Below are positions 20,835 through 33,275 of a DNA stretch of 64,000 nucleotides, piece by piece. Each line of letters begins with the position of its first letter. Position 1 is the stretch's first letter. The notes under the pieces are model-generated. The model did not search any database. It was not told the origin of the DNA and saw only the letters and a program-made list of their open reading frames with translations. Source of the DNA: Lingula anatina (lineage: Eukaryota; Brachiopoda; Lingulata; Lingulida; Lingulidae). The stretch covers positions 62,001-126,000 of the forward strand of contig NW_019775590.1 in the NCBI RefSeq assembly GCF_001039355.2. The letters are read 5' to 3'. Position numbers and translations under genes: made by a program.

Positions 20835-22611
20835 GCTCCACAGCAATTATTAGAATGCAATTGTAACTGCTGTGTACGTTTAAGGACAGCTACAAGTGGT
20901 ACACTACGAAAGGGCCATACTAGATAACATTTAATGATAAGTGGCTAACTACAGTACGTTACTACATGCGAAACTATATGAGAAATTAAGAGCGAGAATC
21001 CCTGTGAATCTGGGTTAACTTACAAGTGAAACTGTAAGCTGGGAATATATCTTAATTAAATAATACCCAAGTAATTGACTTGAGAAAAGTAACCAGTGTT
21101 TTTATGGCAACGGTTATTCGTTGTTGTAAAACACTCGCTAGTTTGTCATTATTTTTAACCTTATAATCTCCTCTAAATTCCACGAAATCTTGCATGATAT
21201 TTTTTGAATTGATTGGTGAGACTGCAAGTTATTCTGCATAATGCCCGTTGAGAATGAAGCAAGCTGATTTTAGTGTAGCCATTGCGCACCACGTACAATG
21301 GTATCGGCCATAGCTGCCACACCTGGCACATGTACAAGCACGTGCATTGCGTTTATATCTTCAGGATGTTTTTCGATAAGCCATTAAATACAAAACGTTT
21401 CAAATATATTTTTCCCATAGAGTATATTATTTTTATTTTAATTAACATCTTAAATAAAGTAACGATTGAGCAAATAAAGCCAAATTAAATCTGTTTACGT
21501 TTTATTGTGGACTAATGACATTCAAATGCAGATTCACTGCGAAGCAGTTCCTTTAAATGACAGATATTCATAATTGCTGCTATTCTTCAGGGGCACTGTA
21601 AAGCTAACACATAAAAAGATATAGTGTGCAAGCTACCTTTATAGTGCCCTGAAACACAGGGTATAATGTCGTGAAAATGAGCAGTAACAACATTTTTAGT
21701 TATCAATTTTACTTCGCTTTGGCTAAAGTAGAAGGCTGCTCCAGTAACGCATGCTACATTAAAATAGAATAGAATAGAAATGCGGTAATGTGTTACTGCG
21801 GTGAAGCAGTATACCTCATTTCTTCTGAGATATTGTAAAGCTTGCATGGTTACAGAAGAATGCTACTTCTGTGGAATATATACCCCATCCATACCTTAAA
21901 TCAGAGCAGATTTGAGGTATGGTTTCAGTGTGATTGCAGTAGGTCTACTGAGCTGGACTATAACTACCTACTGCGTGTTCGTGTGGGGTTATTTAAGAAC
22001 ATACAAATGAGTTGAAATAATCCGTTTTCCAAAAATCAGACGGTATGAATTTCAAGTAAATCTAGACAAATGACCGTAAAAGTTAATTCTACCAATATCG
22101 GTCCATTTCTTGTCTAAACGGTAAAAAAAATGTTTACACAGGGCAAAACCAAGATCATCTTCATGTTATTATATCAAGCAAAATTGGATGTACATGACCC
22201 CTCTTTTTCTTTAATAAAGCATCTATAGTTCCTTCACTGTATTTAAATTGGCGTACAAATCACTCAATTAACGATTTATTTGGTTCATTACTATTATACC
22301 CCTCCCCCTTAAAAGATAATCTGCAGTTGGATATCCACGTTACCAGTATAAAAAAAATTCAATGCTACCCAGTACATAAATGTGTGTTGTTTCATATATT
22401 TATATTGCATTTAATCTCGCAATACATAGCCCTGTCCATTTAATTCCACATACGTGAATGCTTCCCAGGGTATTCCTTAGACTATCTAAAGCACGGTCAT
22501 CTAGATCTGCGTGTCTTTAACAGGAGAATGTTACGTTTTAACTACAATTAATAGGTTTAAACAAAGAAAACTTCCTTCGGGTCAGTTTTAAAACATTTCT
22601 GACACCAAAAA
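20835..22611. other. Intergenic region between the TPR gene and the P450; one stem-loop
   Basis: No coding exon is recognisable. A 14-bp stem-loop occurs at 21891-21924 (CCATACCTTAAATC paired with GATTTGAGGTATGG), followed by a smaller GCAGTAGGT/ACCTACTGC pair near 21936-21977. A minus-strand AATAAA at 22275-22280, about 330 bases past the P450 stop codon, is a candidate poly(A) signal. Confidence 0.5.
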
Positions 22612-24397
22612 TTACTTTCTTTTCTTCACGACGATCTTCTGAGGTTTAGGTACACAGGCAAATTCTGCCATTGCAGGCTCGAAGTCTGGCTTTTGTCCGT
22701 GTGGAAAGCTCACCTCAAACCGACTGAAAAACAATGCCTGTAAACAAAATGTACTTAAGAATTGGAAAATAAATTAATAAAATTAATATACAAATATTAA
22801 TACTATACATGACTTAGAATGCAGTTAATGCCTTCAAAATAAAATATAGGTACCAGTATATATTCAAACATTCAGGAAATTAAATTGGTAAATTGGATTT
22901 TTTGATATAAAAAAGTGTTTCAAAATGTCACCGCTATGATTATAAAACCTTATGAATAATAATCTTGATTTCAATGTTATATATTGATTTCTGATAAGGT
23001 CACCATAAACATAAACGTTCATTCTTATAGCAAACAGCAAACAGCAAAATGGTAAAAATGATACTGAAAGTATCGAAACTACCAGAACAATGTATGTCTG
23101 AAATTTTGTATATTGAGCGCACACAGTAATCATATCAAAACATCAGTATATACACTATTGTTTTCTTTTCCACCCACCGAAATCATCATAATGTTTGCCC
23201 TGGCAACTGATTCTCCCACACACTTCCTTTTGCCACTACTGAACGGAATCCATATTTTGTTGTCAACCTCTTTCAAGCTGCCGTCATTGTTAATAAACCT
23301 CTCTGGCTTGAAAATCTCCGGTGACTCCCAGTTTTTCGGGTCATGGTGGATTGCCATTATGTTTGCATAAATCACAGTGCCTTTGGGGATATCGCACGCA
23401 CCTACATGTAGATGGGAATAAACATTTATGAACAATGTCAAAAATCGGATGCCAGATAATTGTAAAAAGCTATCTTCATATAACATCGAACACATGCTAA
23501 TACTGCACGTATATGGAATACAAAATGTGCCGCTATCGAGCAACATTCATTTTAAGTATGTAAGGGACCATTCCCACATATATGTGGGCCGATCTATCTC
23601 TCTGGGGAGTCTCACTATATTGCTGTCATCTTAACCGGCTTAAATGTCTGTCACTCCTAGTAAAGTTGTTCGGGGGTAATTATCTTTACCCCCTAGCTAA
23701 TTCGGTAGTCCTGACAGACATTTAAGCCGGTTAAGTCTCAACAATTAAGGGAGGTAGACCGATCCAGATGGATCGACCTATTCTAAGTAACAGGAATAGC
23801 AATTCAACTGCAATCGAAGCTGCTTTGGTGATTTTGTTCGGTTCGATTATAACGTACAATGTTTAAGCAACATATTTGTTTACAATTTTGCATTTAATTG
23901 GAGATCATAGAGGGATTATGTCTGACCAAGTTTGGTGTCACAGAGTGCTTGATGACCTACAGCTACTGGAGCAACAGGGCGCATGCGCAAAACCTCTCGC
24001 TGAACAGCCTCACTGTAAGGCAACTTATGTCTGCAGTGACGAAGTCCACTGATGTCGTTCCCTGAAAAGAGATACATGAAAGCATTTTATATGATTGTTA
24101 TCATTTTTACATGATTCAATAATTGAATCAAAGATGATCACAGCAATATTTAAGAGTCCAGAAAATAGACAACATTTTCTAGATTTCTGAAATTAGGCCT
24201 AATTGCCAAACATTTGCATTCATATATTTTTATAAATAGTATATAGAAGAGTAGATTTGAACTGTTTATACCTAAGGCGTCTAACTCCTTGTGTAGTTTT
24301 GACTGAACCTCCGGATTATCGGCTACATACATAATCATCCACTTCAACGTGTCAACCGTGGTCTGCGTTCCAGCTAAATGTAGAAACCACTACCGCT

Positions 24398-24467
<70 letters not shown>

Positions 24468-26714
24468 AGCGGTACATGCTTTATGTTTAAAAATACTATT
24501 TATGAAAAGAGCACCAATCGCACTGTCATGCAGTAACAAATAAATTATAAGAATACTACATCGCACATGTATCAAGTGAGTAATTAACTGGAATGATCAA
24601 GTCACTATACCAAAGAATATATCCAGTAAGGTGTGACGTATGCGAGTGTCAGTAAGCGACTCCTTTGCGTTCTCATCACTCTCGGTTCCCAATTCTTCTT
24701 TCAGTAGCAGAATTTGATCCGTAATATCTCTAGGGTTACCTTTGAAATAAAATGTTGTCATAATCTAAGCACAGAACACTACTAACTAAATCATTGATAT
24801 GCTGCTTGTATATTCACAAATGAAAGGCATAAATCAAAATAACTTTTATTTATCAATTCCGTGAAAGGCTCAGTGCAACAGCGTCGTTAGTGATCCTACA
24901 GTTGTATAAGGTGTGAAATGTAAATAAACTACGGTACAGGTACAAACCCGAGTTCAATGTTGTCTTGTGCTCTGCCAATTTGACATTTTGGAAGTCGGTC
25001 AGTTTCTTTATGAGTCGTTTCACCGAGAGGGATGAGGAGATAGGAAAATGCTTCAAGACGGGGATGACGTCAGAGGGAATGACACTTCCAAATACCGTTT
25101 CCATGGTTTTGTCCACGGTGCTCTTCAGCCAAACGAACTCCGGTTCGTCAATTTTATAGCTAAAAGGATTAGATCAAACTGTATGCATTATATGTATGCT
25201 TAATATGTATATTGATCGCTATAGTCTTCGGGCAAATATGCCCTCATTGGTTTCTATGCCCTATTCAGACCATGTTTAATCAAGGTGTAGTGATGGAAAG
25301 GTTTGAAAGTGATTTCCATTTTTTAAATATAAATCAACCTTTGTTGCTGTACTAACCCATTAATTTATTCTATTTTTTTTATTTGATTTTTTTTTCAAAA
25401 AAAAATGTTGAAATATATATTTGTATATTTGGGAATAATAAAAAAATAAAAGATTTATAATTATATTTGCCACATGATCCTCAACAAGTACTGATAGACT
25501 GAAGGTCATATTCAGAATGGGTAAAAAAAGAAAAAGATGTAGAAAATAATGAAAGTACCATAAAACAACTTATTATTGCCAAGTGATTACAGTAATTAGG
25601 GTTTGTAATTTTCTCCGTTATATCTAAATGAAAATTCTCCAATAATCATTCATCAGGTGTGTTTCTTGTATGTTATCAAAACGAAATAAAATTTTATCTT
25701 AATTTACCCATTCATCTACAACAAATATTTTAATTCTTCTTTGGATCAATAACTGATTTATTAATATGATTCAAAGGCCGATAATCAATTATTGTTTACA
25801 TGATAATATTGAATGAATATAATGAGTAAAAAAGGGATCTGCATGTAAGCCGAAGTCATGATTTTTGCTATAGCAAAAGTTATTTCATATTCCTTCGATT
25901 GGGGAGTGAAGTTCCGTTTATATTCATATTTTCATTGTTAAAACAAGAAATCACTGGACTCTCCTGCAGAACAGTATTCCCAAATTTTATGGCACCCACC
26001 TTTTTCCGTAAGCCATTCTACAGACGATGTTGAAGATAAGTAACTGAAAGTGAGGATCTATGTCAAAAGGCTCAGTCTCCCTTTCAATCAAGGTGGCAAC
26101 TTCATCAAAAGCAGACCTAGCAAATGTTTCCAATTTATCATTCGCTAAGTAGGCCCTGTATGATAAAATAATAATGCAATGCAATATCATCATGTTGTAT
26201 TATTTCTGTACGGGTACATTAATTATAAAGACCATCTTAAATATGATAAAAATGCGGGCATCAAAATTTCAACATGGCGCCGGTCTTATGAGCACTCTTT
26301 CCGCTGAGAATATGCATCATATTTTGCTTTGTATTCATAAATTTAGGACATTTTGACATTGCACACGTAAAAATCACGAGGGAAGAGTTCACAGAGCTGT
26401 GATCCTGAATCGGCGGTTAAACAGCGACGACATGAAAGCGTCCCTCGTGTCCCTACCCTAATGTGAAGCAGCAAAACGGACTGGTATGTTTGTGTCCCAG
26501 ATTTAAGAGTCATTTTCGGCTAAGAATTAAAGTTTAAATGTTTGAAAACAAAACAAAATTGTTCGTTATAATAAGATAACTCCACCCCCTTTCATTTGAA
26601 AGCAACCCCAACGTACACATTCCAACACATAGGAATATTTTGACAGACTTTCAAAACTGATAAGCAGTTGTTGCTATATATAAAATTATATTAAATTTTT
26701 ATCTTAATTTACCC

Positions 26715-26769
<55 letters not shown>

Positions 26770-28713
26770 TAACCTAAGCACATATATATATAATAAAAAA
26801 GAAAGTATTAGAATTAATACTATATTCCATGAAATAACATTTTGTGGGGCCTGTTATCATTTTAACTGATGCAAATTTGAAAAATTGATAAAGAAGGAAA
26901 AAAAACTTGGCACACAGGATGACTAAACTTTGAATGGAACGATGCACTAATGGAGTTTGTTTTCAGTCAATGGTGCAAATATTTTCGTGTTTGCAAGTTT
27001 ATTGGTAAAATACAGACTTGACATTTAATATGGAATATTTTTCCAAATCATTTTTCATCAGTTTTGTCCTATTTTGCTGACTGATAAATGAAAACAAGGA
27101 TTAAAATCGTGTTTTAATAACTTTGAATTATCTTTTTGATGTCATTTTGAAATCAGTTCTGGAATTAGCCAGAGAAGCAAACAAAAGCACATTGGCTTTT
27201 CTATGTCATACGAGAACCATTAACAGAGATATTTTGGATCTCCATATTTCCAAATTATTGTCTGTAAATAGTATTTTGGATAAGTTTAGTGGAAATAAGG
27301 TTCTTAGCCAATGCCTAATAAAGTCATGTTCCACGGTAAAGTCAACATGACAATGGAAAATTTCTGGAAATCACGCTATAAACAATAAAAAGAACATAAT
27401 TACACGCGTGATCAGTACGGAGGATTAGAGTATAAATACGGGTAAAATTGTAAGAAACGTGATTGGTGAATAAATAATTGGAGACTCCAGAACGTCGTTG
27501 TTGTTACAATAGTTCATTTAGAAATGGAATAAGTTAATATAAGCGGGTTAAAATCTATTAGGAACATTATTCAACAGTGATTTGTGAAACCAATAATTCG
27601 ATCAAATTACCTGAATGCCTTTAGAGCCATCTGTCTCTGTAGTCTCCACACTGGACCATAGTCACTGAAAATTATATCTTTGTTTCCTCCGCTGAACACT
27701 TTGACTGTCAAAAAGTATGATAACAACCATATGATTAAATTTACAAAAATGTATTAGAAACACCCCCCTGCTCTCAATATTGCAAGATCCCCCCACTTGT
27801 AATTTTGCATGGATATTAAGCCGCATTTTTGAATACCTCTAAATGACCAGTATTGTCTCATCTCCTATCAACATGATATCTCAACTTGTGCTTATTTAAC
27901 TGATACCTACATTTCCAAGTTATATTTTCCCTCCCTGCAAATATTTCCTTCTTCTCAACAAAAGCCTCTTGTATTATATCCGCAGATTTCAGGACAACGA
28001 CGCTGTGCCAAAAACCTGTAACCGTCAACCGTATGTATATACTGCATACTGTTTATCGTGCTGATGTGCAAAAGAGCAAGCTTTTATGAACGAACTAACG
28101 AGGCATACATGTACCATCCTCATATTTTTATTTAAGTTTTGTGTAAAAAGAAACACCTTCCGGAAAAGCTCACCTGAGCCGATTAAAGAATAAGCATCGA
28201 GTTTTGCCTAACTGCTTTTAAGCATTAAATTTATTTTATTAAGTTAAAATCCTTGATGATACTACTGCGGAAAAGAGAATTACAAGCGTTTACCTAAATC
28301 AACGGTGAACAAGTCACTAAATGAATTTCCGAGTTTTGTAAATACGGAGTACAGTCGGCCATCTTTCCTAAATTCTGCAATAATTAATTAATAAGTAAAT
28401 ATTATATAAAATGATATTTAAATGTGATATATAAACAAAGTTATAAGTTACAACCAAATTGATTTCCTGTTTTCTAAAAACTGTTGAAAATGTACCAAAA
28501 TCAATTTTTTGAAAATCATTTACATAGAGTTGCTGTCAAAACGTTTTCAAAGAAGCTCTGACCAAAGTAACTCCCAAGTATCGGCAGCTGTGGCGGTCCT
28601 GGCGGCAGTTTGAACTTCTTCCTCTGTAGATATGTCATCACCAACAGGAATACCGCCATCCCGACCAAGATGGTCTTCACGGTTAGTAAACTCAACAAAC
28701 TCAAGACGAACAT
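22612..28713 (-). CDS. Cytochrome P450, CYP2 clan (CYP1/CYP17-like), 501 residues
   Basis: Eleven coding exons: 28563-28713, 28294-28374, 27907-28015, 27611-27691, 26000-26155, 24948-25159, 24611-24739, 24272-24373, 23927-24061, 23178-23401, 22612-22737. All phases match and the sum is 501 codons plus stop, a full-length microsomal P450. It starts with a hydrophobic ER anchor and then LPPGPPQLPILG. Landmarks: C-helix WRLQR, I-helix AGTQTT, K-helix EAVQREVLR (ExxR), FKPERF, and the heme loop FSSGKRKCVGE with the cysteine ligand. The phrase RPVAPVAVGHQALCDTKLG resembles CYP17/CYP1 proteins. A monooxygenase using NADPH-P450 reductase is expected; the substrate is unknown. The ATG follows an ATATTTCAG acceptor, so a 5' UTR intron is likely. 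Two introns use GTCAGA donors. Confidence 0.9.
23567..23785. mobile_element. Foldback element in a P450 intron
   Basis: The inner segments TAACCGGCTTAAATGTCTGT and ACAGACATTTAAGCCGGTTA are perfect reverse complements (about 23632-23735), so the element can fold into a long hairpin. The outer sequence (GGGACCATTCCCA, GGGGAGTCTCACTA) resembles the element at 44139-44377, so they appear to be related. Confidence 0.7.
24392..24473. repeat. Perfect 82-bp palindrome: (TA)n framed by ACCGCTCAA/TTGAGCGGT
   Basis: A (TA)n tract at 24401-24464 is flanked by 9-base reverse-complementary arms, making the whole a perfect palindrome. It lies in a P450 intron only about 18 bases upstream, in gene direction, of an exon's acceptor. 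Arms outside the TA tract suggest that the microsatellite grew inside a pre-existing hairpin or transposon end. Confidence 0.9.
26716..26766. repeat. (TA)n microsatellite in a P450 intron
   Basis: Uninterrupted TA dinucleotide tract within the intron between P450 exons 27611-27691 and 26000-26155. Confidence 0.9.
27262..27508 (+). mobile_element. LTR-like interspersed repeat (second copy inverted at 38645-38896)
   Basis: About 245 bases match the reverse complement of 38645-38896. Shared stretches include GTCAACATGACAATGGAAA, AATTACACGCGTGATC and GACTCCAGAAC. A TATAAATA box-like motif is followed by AATAAATAA, the promoter and poly(A) order of an LTR. The piece could begin at TGTTCC near 27329 and end in TTACA. 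Homology extends upstream of that start, so the copies may be 3' ends of a retroelement and not solo LTRs. No intact polymerase is present. Confidence 0.5.
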
Positions 28714-28795
28714 CGTTCCTGAAATATTTATTTTGATTCATCGGATGATTTTAAAGATTATATTTATAATGATGAATAATATAATGTTCATAATG

Positions 28796-28823
28796 AAAAA
28801 AAAAAAAAAAAAAAAAAAAAAAA
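28796..28823. repeat. Poly(A) tract upstream of the P450 start
   Basis: A run of about 28 A residues on the + strand, inside the presumed 5' UTR intron of the P450. It is a length-variable homopolymer. Confidence 0.9.
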
Positions 28824-29677
28824 ACAGAAATCAACTCCATATTCTACGTTTTTTAATACCATATGTTAGTCTCACCTAATGTTAATATCTTAGTCTCTGT
28901 TCAAGTTTACTTGTTCACACGTTTGTCATTGTTGGAAATATATATTCTTCAACATTTAAATTCATTCAAAGTTTGAGATATTTTATTCATTTATACAAAC
29001 CCTATTCTACCCTCCTTACTTGCCGTTCCTTCCAGGATACGTCTCTCTTTTACAGCTTTCAAACACCTGTTTGCAGCGTCCCCCTAACTGCACTCCAGTA
29101 TCATTCAACCCAGTTCTGGGGCTTGGCCTCCAGTCATTTAGATAACCTACACGTCAATACACACAAAGTTCGTCTGTGACAAGTGTCATTAAATGGGGTG
29201 ATTACACTGTACTTATCCAAGGCATTACTTTTCAGCATGCGTGCACTAGTTGAATCAATATATGGACCACTGCAGCAACGTTCAACGGTGGGATTTTTCA
29301 GATTGTCAAGTCAGGATCTTTGGCTTTAAGATAGTCAGAAAAGCTACAAGTTTATCAATACAAAGTTTGTTTGCGGCATTTTCGTGTCATTATATGGGCT
29401 GCTTCCTCATCCAAGAAATGGCCTTCGAGTATGCAAGCACTTGTTGGTTGGAAAAGTGGCCACGTATTATGACATTTTCAGATTGTCTGTGTTTTTTATA
29501 TGCTTACAGCTCCGAAGCTATATTTATCTATGCGTTTTTTTATAGTTATGATAGTTTAAATAATATTTAATTATCACTATTATCATTTATTGATATTATC
29601 TCACAGCGTATAAAACACAGGGAAAACAAAAATGACCATACAGAAGTGTCCTATGAAAAACAGCAACAACAACCAAA

Positions 29678-29679
29678 AA

Positions 29680-29710
<31 letters not shown>

Positions 29711-29745
29711 AAATAAATAAAATAAAATAAAATAAAAAATAACAC
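29678..29745. repeat. (AAAT)n microsatellite
   Basis: A tetranucleotide AAAT/AAATA tract. The paralogous position near 980-1012 has a much shorter AAATAAAT run, so the tract expanded after duplication. Confidence 0.85.
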
Positions 29746-30219
29746 TTACACGCTTGTCATATAAAACTCTGATGACCTGAAATTGACGGAATGCTTTAAG
29801 GGAGATCATTGAGTTAGGATATTTTTATACTCTTAGATAAGACGAACATAAACATGCTAAACATTGGGATTTGCTAATTTCAGTAGATGACGGTACAGCG
29901 GTATTTTTTGTGTTGAGATGTGTGCTTTTGATTTCAAAAAGAATGAATCTTTTACATTGAAGTAATTGGAAGAAATCATTTTGCCAAATGTTTATGTAAA
30001 AATGTAAAAATGGTCAATGTTTTACTTTGAATAACTATTACCAAAGCAAACCAGTACCCATGCTGCAAATGCCATATCCTTGTTCTATTTCAACGCAAAC
30101 TGAAACACACACGTACTCCATCCGTTTGCCAAATTTGTTAACTCGGGTGCGATTAGTTTGTATCGCTGCAAATAATAGCCTCGAAACTAATGGTGATTTC
30201 GCTGATTTCGCAATTCTAA

Positions 30220-30386
30220 AATATATATAATATTTAGGATAATGAAATACGTTTTCAAGAAGATTAAATAATTTTTTTGTGTCCATAAAAATAATCAGTG
30301 GGCAATATACAGCTTGCTGCATACAACTGCGCTATCCTTTGTTGAAGGGCTCTTTGAATATCTTTATTCCAGAAAACAGCCGCGAT
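30220..30386 (+). pseudogene. SDR relic: intron 1 end plus the first bases of exon 2
   Basis: This stretch repeats 31715-31886 of SDR gene 2 almost base for base (AATATTTAGGA(T/C)AATGAAATACG...TTTATTCCAG), including the acceptor and the first dozen exon 2 bases AAAACAGCCGCG. It then breaks off into unrelated sequence with GCTTTCGAGATA(T/C)GGGG repeats. No exon 1 is visible just upstream. It is a truncated partial duplication, not a gene. Confidence 0.8.
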
Positions 30387-31276
30387 TTGTGAGGCTTTCG
30401 AGATATGGGGTAACGAGGAATCGCCATCCTTGCGCCCGCTCGCCATAAGCGAAGCTTTCGAGATACGGGGCCCAGGTTGGCCGTAAGCTAACGGCATAAA
30501 TCTTTCGGCTTGTGTTTGATAATTTTCATTTATGATCCATCCAAGCTAATAAGCATTTTTGCTCAACATGTTTGTCCCTTTGTTAGTACGCATGAACAGG
30601 CTTCCTTTTCTGCTGAAGTGGGCCCTCTTGTTCAAGATGTTTTGTAGTTTTATGGTCATGTTTCACCTGGATCTATAACTGTATCTTTGGCACGTCTCGA
30701 TCACCAAAGAAAGGATGTGACGGCTGATGGTCAATAGCAAAATTCGATATTCAAAATTTTATTAAAACGGTACTCTGGCTAAATATAAGTAGGATACTGT
30801 AATTAAGGTCTTCTTAAAAATATTGTCACAGCAAGCACATCCACATCAGGGACACGTACCATATTTGAAATATCTGTTCTATTTTTAAATATCACTGTTC
30901 TGTAGAAGCCTTTACGCTTTTTAACCAACGTGAAATGCTACAGGTGTTGACCCAGATACATGTATCATATGAGGAATGGTAAATACGCTGCAGCAAAGAC
31001 TCCAGTGCACCGGAAGTGGCAATCTACACAGTTTGAAGGTATTTTGGTGGCCCATGGTCATTACGATATGATATTCTATTTCAATAATTTCACTCCCTGT
31101 TTGTTGACGATACTAAGAACGAAATGTAGAGGTATTTTGGTGGTCCTTGGTCATCAGATGTGATATTCTATTTCAGTTTTTACGCCCCCTGTTTACGATA
31201 CTAAGAATGAAATGTTGAACCAATAAGTTCTCTTATGTGTGCATATGTGTGTTAGATGTAGGTGTTTGTCAGGTCT

Positions 31277-31312
<36 letters not shown>

Positions 31313-31434
31313 GTGTGTAATACGCGTAATACGCGTTGTGACCACCTCCTACTCCCTGTCACCCTCTCGTTTCGTTCCTGGGGGTTGTTGGGTATTTGGA
31401 TTAAAGTGATTGCAGTACGATGTATGTTTTAGAT

Positions 31435-31591
31435 ATGGATCGCTGGACAGGTCGCGTTGCCTTGGTAACAGGAGCATCGAAAGGCATAGGAGCAGCCATT
31501 GCTCGTGCTCTGGTTAAGGATGGCATGGTGGTGGTTGGCTGTGCCAGACACGTCGAAGATATGCAAGTATGGTTCAATTTGATATTTCCTT

Positions 31592-31670
<79 letters not shown>

Positions 31671-33233
31671 ACATCAGTAAACGTTGAATGTAATGTTATA
31701 AAGTGTCACTGTGCAATTCTAAAATATATATAATATTTAGGACAATGAAATACGTTTTCAAGAAGATTAAATAAATGTTTCGTGTCCATAAAAATAATCA
31801 GTGGGCAATATGCAGCTTGCTGCATACCACTGCGTATCCTTTGTTGAAGGGTTCTTTGAATACCTTTATTCCAGAAAACAGCCGCAGATCTACAAGATGA
31901 AAAGGGTCGTTTGATTCCCATGATGTGCGACCTCACTAAAACGGAAGAGATCGAGTCCATGTTTCAAAAAATCAAGGAACAGTTGGGTGGTGTCGATGTT
32001 TGTGTTAATAACGCTGGTGTTGACCTGTGTCAGGATTGCAAGACAGGGTCTTTATCTGATACCAAGACAATGTATGATGTAAGACAACTCTTATATATTC
32101 TTGCTTTAAGATTCTCTTACCCCTTTATCTTTAAGCACTAGAACTAGGGTCAAAATGGCGTTCGTAATGCTGAAAAATATTTTTCGCAGCAAAACAGAAC
32201 TTTTCATGATATATTCTGAATCTATATCCCGGGGAAATGTTTTTTTTTCCGGCTTACGTCTGTTCCTTAATTTTGAACATCAAGTGTTTATTTAGGAATA
32301 TGGGATTTAAGTTCTGTTGAGTATTCAAAATTTCTTGTTTAAAATGTGTTTGTTCTATTTCTCAATTACAATTACTGCATCCACACAATCCTTGTATTTC
32401 TTCGCAAGCGGTGTATTACCAGAGCGTCAAGGGTACATATAATAGCTTATGTGTATATGCTAAGTGGGGAAATATGTGCCAAATACATGTATCGAACTGA
32501 GGGGCAAGCCGTGCTCTGCATGATCAAAGCTTTTCTTATCTGTTTAGTTGATAATTAAAAAACAATACAATAATGCAATGGGCAGCAAGTACGGAAAATG
32601 ATCAGCAACTCTAGAAAAATGATCGCGACTAGTCGATTTATTTCCTGATATACTTTAAACCAGGGGCGGCCTCTCAGATAAAGCTAAAGCGTTCTTTTTT
32701 CAGTTGAATGTATTCGCTGCCATAACCGTTTCCCAGCTGACCATTAAGTCCATACAAGAAAGGGAGAGAGATGACGGGCACATTATCAACATCGGCAGGT
32801 AATGCATTGGTTTCAGACAGAATATACTTGTATCTTTACCATGTTTCCCAAGTAAGCTGACTATTAGCTATTGAAAAATTAAATAAATTACATCGAGTTG
32901 TTACATCTGGCTTGGAAAACGCATTTGGCATACTCATATAATGTCGAGAATGGGCCCAAATTCGTTCTCCAAACGGTTAAAACTCCCATAACATTGTGTG
33001 GTTGCCGGCAAAAGTAGCTACTCGATGCCATTTCACAGTGTTGAAATGGTCCTGGGAAATTATCATCTTTTCTGACAAGTATACCCTACTTAATTACAGT
33101 GTATGTGAAAGCACGGTCCACGTGGACTTGCCATGTCACATGTATACCCCAACAAAGTTTGCACTGAAGGCTTTCACAGAGGGTCTGAGACACGAGCTGA
33201 GAAAAGAGAAAACGAAAATACGGACAACGGTAT

Positions 33234-33275
<42 letters not shown>

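Larger units (their letters stand above)
29110..31430. repeat. Upstream duplicated block of SDR gene 2 (paralogous to 1-1750)
   Basis: Long matches to the region upstream of SDR gene 1 include GATAACCTACA(A/C)GTC near 29143 (compare 14), ATATGGACCACTGCAGC near 29262 (compare 674) and ACATCCACATCAGGGACACG near 30838 (compare 1328). The block has gained an (AAAT)n tract at about 29678-29745 and a relic SDR fragment at 30220-30386. Genes 1 and 2 therefore arose by duplication of a segment at least 5 kb long. Confidence 0.8.

Noticed and set aside
27123-27350. 75-codon ORF upstream of the LTR-like repeat as a retroelement protein
   Set aside because: It has no recognisable polymerase or integrase motif, and the matching inverted copy does not preserve the frame.
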